Program-made: the position numbers and the translations under genes
Shown: piece after piece, positions 1-5,538 of the stretch
Layout of the letters: each line of letters opens with the position of its first letter
Numbering within the stretch: position 1 is the stretch's first letter
NCBI GenBank assembly: GCA_964503335.1
Contig: CAZCZZ010000097.1
Span: 1-8,234, forward strand
Length of the DNA: 8,234 bases
Origin: CAZCZZ01 sp964503335
GTDB taxonomy: Bacteria > Verrucomicrobiota > Kiritimatiellia > CAIVKH01
Direction of reading: 5' to 3'
The notes under the pieces: generated by a model
What the model saw: only the letters and a program-made list of their open reading frames with translations
Told to the model about the DNA's origin: nothing
Databases searched by the model: none

Positions 1-13
1 TCATCCAACCATT

Positions 14-28
14 AACCCTCAACCATTC
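14..28. repeat. Dispersed intergenic repeat, copy 1 (AACCCTCAACCATTC)
   Basis: The 15-mer AACCCTCAACCATTC occurs here and again, identical in all 15 bases and in the same orientation, at 7736-7750. A copy with one change (AACCCTCTACCATTC) lies at 316-330. This copy overlaps the 3' end of the VF530 gene, so the last codons and the TGA of that gene lie inside the repeat. It belongs to a wider set of AACCATN heptamer-like sequences in the intergenic DNA of this window. Confidence 0.75.
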
Positions 29-252
29 ATCTTCTTCTTCGCTGACAGGTAGAGTTCCTCCACCTTCTTCCTCGCCCACGGCGTTCGCCGGAGGAAGTGG
101 AGGCTGGATTTGATGCTCGGGTCAAATTTGAAGCAGCGGACGTCGATGAAGCGACTGAGCTGGTCCCAGCCGTAGTGCTCAACGAGCTTCGTCAGCATCA
201 TCTCCAACGTAATGCCGTGCAGGGGGTTTTTCGGCTGGGGGTGGGAGGTCAT
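19..252 (-). CDS. VF530 / DUF2132 family small DNA-binding-like protein
   Basis: This 77-residue protein matches the VF530 (DUF2132) family by its conserved core: NPLHGITLE at residues 9-17, LVEHYGWDQL at 23-32, and the run from RCF through DPSIKSSLHFLR to TPWARKKVEELY at 39-68. The family is small (usually 70-80 residues), all-helical and annotated as DNA-binding from its structure; its cellular role is not established. The C-terminus is basic (KKK near the end). The start is ATG at 252-250. No good Shine-Dalgarno sequence precedes it, because four AACCATN heptamers lie just upstream. The next start downstream would remove the conserved N-terminal motif, so this start is kept. The last residues (MNG) and the stop lie inside a dispersed repeat, so the extreme C-terminus may be repeat-derived. 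The gene lies 82 bp downstream of the glycosyltransferase on the same strand and could be co-transcribed, but no functional link is evident. Confidence 0.9.
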   Translation of the reverse strand: MTSHPQPKNPLHGITLEMMLTKLVEHYGWDQLSRFIDVRCFKFDPSIKSSLHFLRRTPWARKKVEELYLSAKKKMNG

Positions 253-263
253 GACTAGGAAAA

Positions 264-291
264 ATGGTTCATGGTGGATGGTTTATGGTTG
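264..291. repeat. Four tandem ATGGTTN heptamers
   Basis: Four consecutive 7-bp units are visible: ATGGTTC, ATGGTGG, ATGGTTT and ATGGTTG. On the other strand they read AACCATN. They lie immediately upstream of the VF530 start codon, where a ribosome-binding site would be expected. Related heptamers occur at 7697-7710 and, in the opposite orientation, at 7824-7837. Confidence 0.8.
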
Positions 292-315
292 AGGATCTGA
301 TCTTCATCAACCCTT

Positions 316-330
316 AACCCTCTACCATTC
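316..330. repeat. Dispersed intergenic repeat, copy 2 (one mismatch)
   Basis: AACCCTCTACCATTC differs from the copies at 14-28 and 7736-7750 in one base. It begins 4 bases beyond the glycosyltransferase stop codon. As at copy 1, a CTTCTTC-type tract separates it from, or merges it into, the end of a minus-strand gene, so both minus-strand genes end at a copy of this repeat. Confidence 0.65.
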
Positions 331-334
331 TTCT

Positions 335-1222
335 TCACCGCCGGTCCCACGGCCAGCGGAGCAGGGGACGTAGTACGTTGCGCAGGGTGAAGTCGGGAAC
401 GACGAGGCGAGGCGTGCCGTAGACGTCGAGGCCATGTTCGTCGTAACTGTTGGCCCGCCACTCAGCCTCAAGCTGGTTTTCGTTCATGATGTCGTCCCAC
501 CGGAACGTGTGCCAGCTGTCGCCAGGCTTTACAAACGTTCCCTTGATCCGTGCGGCGTGCTGCGCCTTCTTGATAAGCCGGTGGAAGGAACGGATCGGGG
601 CGTGCAGGACCACGGCGTGGTCGGTTTCGACCTTGTCGCCGATGACGCCCTCCACCAGATGATTGCCTTTCTGCATGCGCAGCTCGGGGGAGGACCGGAA
701 GATCCATTTCGGCGGGAAGTAGGCCTCGACGAATGAAATGCGGCGCTCCTTCACGAGACTGACTTCACTGTGGTCGGCGTACACCTTGACGGCGCGCTGC
801 GTCATGTTCAGCAGGCAACCCGGCGTGCTGTCCCGCTGTCCGCGCCATTGGATGAAATTGTGGACCTGCGCCTGGATGGCCCCGATGCCGCTGTCCTGCA
901 TCATCGGGAGGAGCGAACGCAGGTCCGTGCCGGGCAGATGCCAGAATTCGTCCACGTCGAAGGGGATGATCCAGTCCGCACCCCGCTTCATCGCCTCGCG
1001 CGCCAGCTCGTTCAGCATATCGAGCTGCGCGAAGGGGCCGCTGTGCGGGATGACTCGGATCGGATGCGTCTTCGCCATGCGCGCGAGGATGCGTTCGGTG
1101 CCGTCGGTTGAGCTGTCATCCATGACGATGATCTCGTCAAGGCCGAGACGGAAATGATGCCGCAGCGCCGTGCGAACGATATCCGCTTCGTCGCGGACAA
1201 TAAGCATACCGGTCAACTTCAT
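335..1222 (-). CDS. Family 2-type glycosyltransferase (Glyco_tranf_2_4-like, GT-A fold)
   Basis: This 295-residue protein is predicted to transfer a sugar from a nucleotide-sugar donor; donor and acceptor cannot be read from the sequence. The N-terminus MLIVRDEADIVRTALRHHF (6-24) and DEIIVMDDSSTDGT (29-42) form the first Rossmann-like strand-helix units of a GT-A fold, with the Asp pair binding nucleotide. GADWIIPFDVDEFW (81-94) carries the DxD-like metal-binding motif as DVDEF, typical of the Glyco_tranf_2_4 group. GNH (186-188) and VLHAPIRS (205-212) followed by a Lys/His-rich helix also fit that group. No membrane segment or signal peptide is seen, so the enzyme is likely cytoplasmic. ATG at 1222 is chosen because the family motif starts directly after it; a longer frame begins only at a TTG (1261). 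A GGAGG lies 23 bp upstream of the ATG, which is too far for normal use. It is divergent from the GH57 gene cluster, so a role in polysaccharide synthesis is plausible but inferred. Confidence 0.85.
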   Translation of the reverse strand: MKLTGMLIVRDEADIVRTALRHHFRLGLDEIIVMDDSSTDGTERILARMAKTHPIRVIPHSGPFAQLDMLNELAREAMKRGADWIIPFDVDEFWHLPGTDLRSLLPMMQDSGIGAIQAQVHNFIQWRGQRDSTPGCLLNMTQRAVKVYADHSEVSLVKERRISFVEAYFPPKWIFRSSPELRMQKGNHLVEGVIGDKVETDHAVVLHAPIRSFHRLIKKAQHAARIKGTFVKPGDSWHTFRWDDIMNENQLEAEWRANSYDEHGLDVYGTPRLVVPDFTLRNVLRPLLRWPWDRR

Positions 1223-1318
1223 GCCGCACCATAACGCACGCGGTTCCTCCTTGCCAAACAAGAGTGCATGGGCAAGCTAGTGACAGGTTTAAGCTTCAGT
1301 CACTACGGGGAGAATATC
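1223..1318. promoter_or_regulatory. Divergent intergenic region between glycosyltransferase and GH57 genes
   Basis: These 96 bp separate two divergently transcribed genes and must hold the start signals for both unless transcription enters from further away. The only clear element is the ribosome-binding site at 1307-1312. I see no convincing -35/-10 pair; TTGCCA at 1251-1256 is -35-like but lacks a matching -10 box at normal spacing. The exact promoters are therefore unassigned. Confidence 0.4.
1307..1312 (+). promoter_or_regulatory. Ribosome-binding site fixing the start of the first GH57 gene
   Basis: GGGGAG followed by a 6-base spacer precedes ATG at 1319. An in-frame upstream ATG at 1268 has no comparable site, so this decides in favour of the start at 1319 (484 residues) over the 501-residue version. 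Confidence 0.75.
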
Positions 1319-2773
1319 ATGACAGCTTTGGCGGAACACATCGGGGGGCTGCCCAACATCTGCGGCTCCGAGAAACTTGTGCTCAAACACGCGGGGAAGA
1401 ATGCCGACGCCTACAAGTCGGCCGGCGGCGTCGATTTCGGCCGCATCAAGAGCGCCGCGGCCATCGCGCTTCACATGCAGCAGCCTCTGATCCCGGCAGG
1501 CGGGGGCGACCTGCGCACCGCGGAGATCATCAGCAACCTCAAGTACATGATGGACAACCAGCACATCGGCGATAACCACAACGCGCCGGTGTTCCAGTGG
1601 TGCTACAAGCGCATCGGCGAATTCGTCCCGCAGCTCGTGAGCGAGGGGAAGCAGCCGCGCGCGATGCTCGAATACACGGGCTGCCTTTTCTACGGATTGA
1701 GGAAGATGGGCGCGGATGATGTGCTCGATGCCTTGAAGCGCGTCACCACCGATCCGGGTCTCCGCCACTGTGTTGAATGGCTCGGCTGCCCCTGGAGCCA
1801 CGCCGTGGCCCCGTCCACGCCGCCGCAGGATTACCGGCTTCACGTCCTCGCATGGCAGCAGCATTTCGCCTCGATTTTCGGCTTCGACGCCCTCGAACGC
1901 GTGAAGGGCTTCTCGCCGTCCGAAATGGCGCTGCCGAACCAGCCCGACATCGCCTACGAGTTCGTCAAGACGCTCAAGGATTGCGGCTTCCAGTGGGTCA
2001 TCATCCAGGAACACACCGTCGAGCGCACAAACGGTCACGGCCTTGAAGCGAAACACCTTCCGCACCGGCTTGTATGCACGAACTCGAAGGGCGAGTCGGC
2101 TTCGATCATCGCCATCATCAAGACGCAGGGCAGCGACACAAAACTCGTCGCGCAGATGCAGCCGTTGTACGAAGCGCGCAGCCTGGGACGCTGGGAGCTG
2201 GCGGGCAAATCCGTGCCGCCACTCGTGACGCAGATTGCCGACGGCGAAAACGGCGGCGTGATGATGAATGAGTTCCCGCATAAGTTCATGGAAGCCGTTC
2301 GCGAGAGCTCGCATTCGGAAACGCCCTTGATGAACGGGTCCGAATACCTCGAGCATCTCTTCGCGATGGGAATCAAGGAGTCGGATCTCCCCGTCTGCCA
2401 GCCGCTCTTCCAGCATAAGATCTGGCAGAAGATGAAGCCCGGCGAAGGCCCGGAGAAGCTGGCGAAGGTGATCGAGGAATGCCGCAAGGAGGATCACCGC
2501 TTCCACATGGAAGGCGGAAGCTGGACCAGCAACATCTCGTGGGTCCATGGCTACGAGAACGTGATGGGTCCCATCGACCAGGCCAGCACGCTCTTCAACG
2601 AGAAGGTTCTGAGCAAGAAGGTGAAGACGGATGATCCGCGCTTCCGCAACGCCCTGTTCCATCTGCTGGTGTCGCAGACAAGCTGCTACCGGTACTGGGG
2701 GCAGGGGCTTTGGACGGACTACGCGCGGGAGATCTGCCGTCGCACGGTCGATATCGTAAATCACGATTTCTAG
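1319..2773 (+). CDS. GH57 glycoside hydrolase, cyanobacterial-type long form
   Basis: This 484-residue protein is a member of glycoside hydrolase family 57, retaining enzymes that act on alpha-glucans through a (beta/alpha)7 barrel. Visible motifs: AIALHMQQPLIPAG (49-61) as conserved region 1; NLKYMMDNQHIGDNHNAP (73-90); GFSPSEMALPN (197-207) carrying the expected nucleophile Glu202; and ADGENGGVMMNEFP (307-320) carrying the expected acid/base Asp308. An aromatic C-terminal helix bundle includes SCYRYWGQGLW (455-465). The overall layout resembles uncharacterised cyanobacterial GH57 proteins of about 500 residues. Region 1 normally contains HQP, but here it reads HMQQP, so His is replaced by Gln at residue 54. 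There is no signal peptide, so it is probably cytoplasmic. The next GH57 gene starts 34 bp downstream with its own strong ribosome-binding site, suggesting an operon. Specificity (amylase, 4-alpha-glucanotransferase or other) cannot be decided from sequence alone. Confidence 0.88.
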   Translation: MTALAEHIGGLPNICGSEKLVLKHAGKNADAYKSAGGVDFGRIKSAAAIALHMQQPLIPAGGGDLRTAEIISNLKYMMDNQHIGDNHNAPVFQWCYKRIGEFVPQLVSEGKQPRAMLEYTGCLFYGLRKMGADDVLDALKRVTTDPGLRHCVEWLGCPWSHAVAPSTPPQDYRLHVLAWQQHFASIFGFDALERVKGFSPSEMALPNQPDIAYEFVKTLKDCGFQWVIIQEHTVERTNGHGLEAKHLPHRLVCTNSKGESASIIAIIKTQGSDTKLVAQMQPLYEARSLGRWELAGKSVPPLVTQIADGENGGVMMNEFPHKFMEAVRESSHSETPLMNGSEYLEHLFAMGIKESDLPVCQPLFQHKIWQKMKPGEGPEKLAKVIEECRKEDHRFHMEGGSWTSNISWVHGYENVMGPIDQASTLFNEKVLSKKVKTDDPRFRNALFHLLVSQTSCYRYWGQGLWTDYAREICRRTVDIVNHDF

Positions 2774-2796
2774 TCACAACGACGTCGCGTCGTAGC

Positions 2797-2801
2797 GGAG
2801 G
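2797..2801 (+). promoter_or_regulatory. Ribosome-binding site of second GH57 gene
   Basis: A perfect GGAGG with a 6-base spacer precedes ATG at 2808. It lies in the 34-bp gap after the first GH57 gene and supports independent, efficient translation within a shared transcript. Confidence 0.75.
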
Positions 2802-2807
2802 CCGGTC

Positions 2808-4010
2808 ATGCCTGACACGATTCATCACGCGCTTGTTCTCAACCTGCACCAGCCGCAGGGCAACCTCGACGACATGCTCAACGATCCGGTTGAGCAGGAA
2901 CGCTGGCACGCGAAGGAGTGTCTCTTCGCCTACGACCGCATCCCGCGAGCCGTCGAAGGCTGGGAAGATGTCGCGCGTGTCCATATCGCGACAAGCGGGA
3001 CGCTGCTTGAAGCCCTGTCGAACCCGGAATTCCAGGGACGCGTTTACGGCATCGTTAAGTGCGGCGACGTGTTGTGGCGCTGGCGGAATCCGGCCATCGA
3101 GGTTATCGGCACAGGCTACTATCACCCGGTGTTCCCCCTGATCCCCGCCGCGGACCGTCCCGAGCACATCGATCGCTGGCTCGGAATCGGTCGTCATCTC
3201 TTCGACCGCCCCGGTTTCCAGGGTTTTTGGCCCCCGGAAATGGGCTTCAGCATGGAGATGATTCCGTTGCTGAAGCGCGCGGGATACCGCTACGTGTTCG
3301 TCGACGCCGAGCACATCTCGCCTCTGACGCCGATGAAGTGGGAAGAGATCCGCTATCGGCCGCATCTGGCAAAGTTCGGGGACGACGAAATCATCATCAT
3401 CCCGCGCGACCGCGAACTGTCGATCGCGCAGGAGGGCGGGATGGAAACGGACTGGTTCATCCGCGAGGTCAACGAGCGCTGCAAATGGTGCAATTTCGAG
3501 CCGTTGGTCTGTACGGCGACAGATGGCGACAACGGGGGCTGGTTCCGGAATGTGCGCTGGGCCTCCAACTTCTGGGGCAGTTTCTACCACCCGTTCCTGC
3601 ACAAGGCGCGGCACGGTGAATCGAACGTGAAGCCGACGTTCATCCACGATTATCTCGATAAGCACGGCGCCCACGGCCACGTGATCGTCCGGACCGGCGC
3701 GTGGAATACCGGGTTCCATCACGGTGTGGGGTTTGTCCAATGGACCGGCTCGCAGATGCAGCGGGACGCCTGGGCGCGACTGGAAGAGGTCAGCTCCCAG
3801 ATCCATGAGGCGAAATGGAGCGCCGGGGCGCGTGGTTGGCCGAATGAAACCGAGAACCGGTTCCTGGAAGAAGCCCTGTGGCGCCTTTTGAGAGCCGAAA
3901 CCAGCTGCCACTTCTTCTGGGGCGAATCCTGGGTGCACAAAGCCCACGCCGGCATGGACGACGCTCTGGGTTGGCTTAGCAAAGCCAAAGCCACGGCGGG
4001 CTCGTTGTAG
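2808..4010 (+). CDS. GH57 glycoside hydrolase, compact 400-residue form
   Basis: This is a second, distinct GH57 family protein. ALVLNLHQPQGNL (8-20) is conserved region 1 with an intact HQP. GTGYYHPVFPLIP (101-113) fits region 2. GFWPPEMGFS (139-148) carries the expected nucleophile Glu144. TATDGDNGGWF (236-246) carries the expected acid/base Asp239 in a DGDN context parallel to DGEN in the gene upstream. A C-terminal helical part contains SCHFFWGESWVHKAH (366-380), which resembles the SCYRYWGQGLW segment of the upstream protein, so the two are probably related within the family. At 400 residues it is short for GH57 enzymes and has little beyond the barrel and a short helical domain. There is no signal peptide. 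The TAG stop (4008-4010) lies inside a REPIN-like palindrome, so the last residues may have been set by insertion of that element. The substrate is unknown; an alpha-glucan is inferred from family and neighbours. Confidence 0.88.
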   Translation: MPDTIHHALVLNLHQPQGNLDDMLNDPVEQERWHAKECLFAYDRIPRAVEGWEDVARVHIATSGTLLEALSNPEFQGRVYGIVKCGDVLWRWRNPAIEVIGTGYYHPVFPLIPAADRPEHIDRWLGIGRHLFDRPGFQGFWPPEMGFSMEMIPLLKRAGYRYVFVDAEHISPLTPMKWEEIRYRPHLAKFGDDEIIIIPRDRELSIAQEGGMETDWFIREVNERCKWCNFEPLVCTATDGDNGGWFRNVRWASNFWGSFYHPFLHKARHGESNVKPTFIHDYLDKHGAHGHVIVRTGAWNTGFHHGVGFVQWTGSQMQRDAWARLEEVSSQIHEAKWSAGARGWPNETENRFLEEALWRLLRAETSCHFFWGESWVHKAHAGMDDALGWLSKAKATAGSL

Positions 4011-4068
4011 TAGCGCCTCCGTGAGGCGCATCGTTTGCGGAATTCCCGCTCGCGGAGCGGGTACTACA
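4006..4068. repeat. REPIN-like paired inverted palindrome (cloverleaf)
   Basis: Two perfect hairpins lie back to back: GCGCCTC-CGT-GAGGCGC (4013-4029) and CCCGCTC-GCG-GAGCGGG (4045-4061). They are enclosed by a perfect 7-bp outer stem, TGTAGTA (4006-4012) with TACTACA (4062-4068), which abuts both hairpins directly. The 15 bases between the hairpins are unpaired. Each hairpin is preceded, reading inward, by GTAGTA, recalling the GTAG tetranucleotide at the foot of REP elements mobilised by RAYT transposases. Two such units in inverted orientation are the definition of a REPIN. As RNA it could also act as a terminator, barrier or stabilising structure after the second GH57 gene, but no U-run follows. 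No RAYT gene is in the window. Confidence 0.75.
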
Positions 4069-4198
4069 GCGGAGGTTTAATTGGACGCCCTTCTCCCCTG
4101 CCTTCTCTTTACTTGCAGAATGGCACCCATTACATTCCTTGAAAGGGCGGGGCCTTGCCATTGGGCAGGAAGCCTCGCGTTTTTTGTGGTCTGAACGC

Positions 4199-5527
4199 AT
4201 GGCTGATGAACCGGAAAAGATAGCAGGTGACGAGTCCAAGGCGGGTGCCAGCCGTCCCGGCAGCGCGCCTGCGGAAAAGTCGATCCAACCGCCCGCCAGC
4301 AAGGAGATCACGGCTGATGACCTTCGCGGCGTCGCCGAGGAGATTTCGAGCCATTATCCGCCGCCCCGACTTGGAACCGAACTTGTCCTTCTTGAAGTCG
4401 ATCCGCATCGTGCCCATGCCTACTGGAATGTTGATCTTCACGATTTCCAGGAGGGCAAAGCCCTCGCGGGCGAAGGCCAGCATCCCCTCGTGCTCCGGAT
4501 GCAGGACATCACAGGCGGCGGAGCGGCCGATGCGTCATCGCCACAGGCGTTTGACGTGGAAGTGCAGGGACTCCAGAGCCACTGGTACATTGACCTGTGG
4601 CAGCCCGGTCGAACCTACGTGGCCGATCTCGGCTTCCGCAAGGAGGACGGCACACTCGTTTCACTCGCACGCTCGAATCCCGTCGACACGCCACGCGCGG
4701 CCCAGTCGGAGAATTACGACACGGCCGCAGTCCACACGGGGCACGGTGACGATGAGGGGCCGCTGTTGACGGACCTGCTTACGCATCACGAAGAGGAATC
4801 GGAAGACGAGGACGAGACCACGGTCATCGATGTAGCCGCGGATGTTCCCGTGACCGATTCGACGCAACTGGCGCCTGCAAACGAATCAAAGCCCGGACTG
4901 GTCGTGCCACGTCCCGTCGCTCCCGCATACGGCTCCACGGTGGAGTCTTTCCCGCTGGTCGATGCGATGCGCCCTGAAATGCATGAAGGCGCGGCGCCGG
5001 CGGTTCCCGAAGCGCCGGCATTCATCACCAATCCGCCCCGGCAGGAAGTGCGAATGGAGATCGGCGGTGAGAAGATCGATGCATCGCAGTGGCCAACGGC
5101 CGCACAGACGGGCGAACAGCATCCGGATGTTCAGGGCAAGGTTGAGGCTTACTACTCCCAGTTCACGAAGGGCGACTCGCCGATTTCGGAAGCGCACCTG
5201 AGTTCGGAACAGAACATCCAGCAGGAAACACCGCAGGCGCCTCCGGAGGCTCCGTCCGCGCAGGCGGACGCCGCGAAGCCGCTGCCACTCGAGAGCTACG
5301 TGAACCTCTCCAGCTTCGACGTCGGACGACCCGACGTGATGCTGGAAGTGAACACCGAGCTTCATATTTACGGTCGGGCCAAGCCGGGCACTGAACTGAC
5401 CCTCTACGGCCAGAAGGTGCACCTGCGTCCCGACGGAACCTTTTCAATTCGTAAGCCGCTGCCCCAGGGGGCCGTGGTCGTGCCGCTGCTCTTTAGTGGT
5501 CCTGCGGACACGAAGAGCGAAGGCTAA
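4199..5527 (+). CDS. DUF4912 domain protein with acidic, disordered linker
   Basis: This 442-residue protein has no known biochemical function. Residues 48-165 form a DUF4912 domain: SHYPPPRLGTELVLLEVDP followed by HAYWNV, then WYIDLWQPGRTYVADLGFR and SNPVDTP, as usual for this family. Residues 170-365 are low in complexity, rich in Glu, Asp, Ala and Pro, with an acidic run at 198-206, so probably disordered. The C-terminal part (about 380-436) has LHIYGRAKPGTELTLYGQKV and then RPDGTFSIRKPLPQG, a beta-sandwich-like module often seen at the end of DUF4912 proteins. DUF4912 genes are commonly next to GH57 branching-enzyme genes, and here only 11 bp separate the two. This suggests a carbohydrate-binding or scaffolding partner, which is inference. 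ATG at 4199 is chosen over an in-frame TTG at 4139. No clear ribosome-binding site precedes it, but a short upstream frame ends 4 bases before it. There is no signal peptide. Confidence 0.82.
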   Translation: MADEPEKIAGDESKAGASRPGSAPAEKSIQPPASKEITADDLRGVAEEISSHYPPPRLGTELVLLEVDPHRAHAYWNVDLHDFQEGKALAGEGQHPLVLRMQDITGGGAADASSPQAFDVEVQGLQSHWYIDLWQPGRTYVADLGFRKEDGTLVSLARSNPVDTPRAAQSENYDTAAVHTGHGDDEGPLLTDLLTHHEEESEDEDETTVIDVAADVPVTDSTQLAPANESKPGLVVPRPVAPAYGSTVESFPLVDAMRPEMHEGAAPAVPEAPAFITNPPRQEVRMEIGGEKIDASQWPTAAQTGEQHPDVQGKVEAYYSQFTKGDSPISEAHLSSEQNIQQETPQAPPEAPSAQADAAKPLPLESYVNLSSFDVGRPDVMLEVNTELHIYGRAKPGTELTLYGQKVHLRPDGTFSIRKPLPQGAVVVPLLFSGPADTKSEG

Positions 5528-5530
5528 GGA
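5526..5530 (+). promoter_or_regulatory. Ribosome-binding site overlapping the DUF4912 stop codon
   Basis: AAGGA begins inside the TAA stop of the DUF4912 gene and is followed by an 8-base spacer and ATG at 5539. This arrangement favours translational coupling of the DUF4912 protein and the branching enzyme. Confidence 0.7.
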
Positions 5531-5538
5531 CACCTGAC

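Noticed and set aside
1223..1261. Longer N-terminus of the glycosyltransferase from TTG at 1261
   Set aside because: The 13 extra residues are not family-like, and the ATG at 1222 directly precedes the conserved first strand. The GGAGG inside this segment is not at a useful distance from either start.
1268..1318. Longer N-terminus of the first GH57 protein from ATG at 1268
   Set aside because: The internal ATG at 1319 has a strong ribosome-binding site at 6 bases; the upstream ATG has none.
1289..2764. Minus-strand open frame of 491 codons opposite the first GH57 gene
   Set aside because: It is a GC-rich antisense shadow. The plus strand carries clear GH57 motifs and a ribosome-binding site, while the antisense product is Arg/His/Ala-rich with no recognisable domain.
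2595..4031. Minus-strand open frame of 478 codons opposite the second GH57 gene
   Set aside because: It has no family motifs and overlaps two well-supported genes and the palindromic element; it is a codon-bias shadow.
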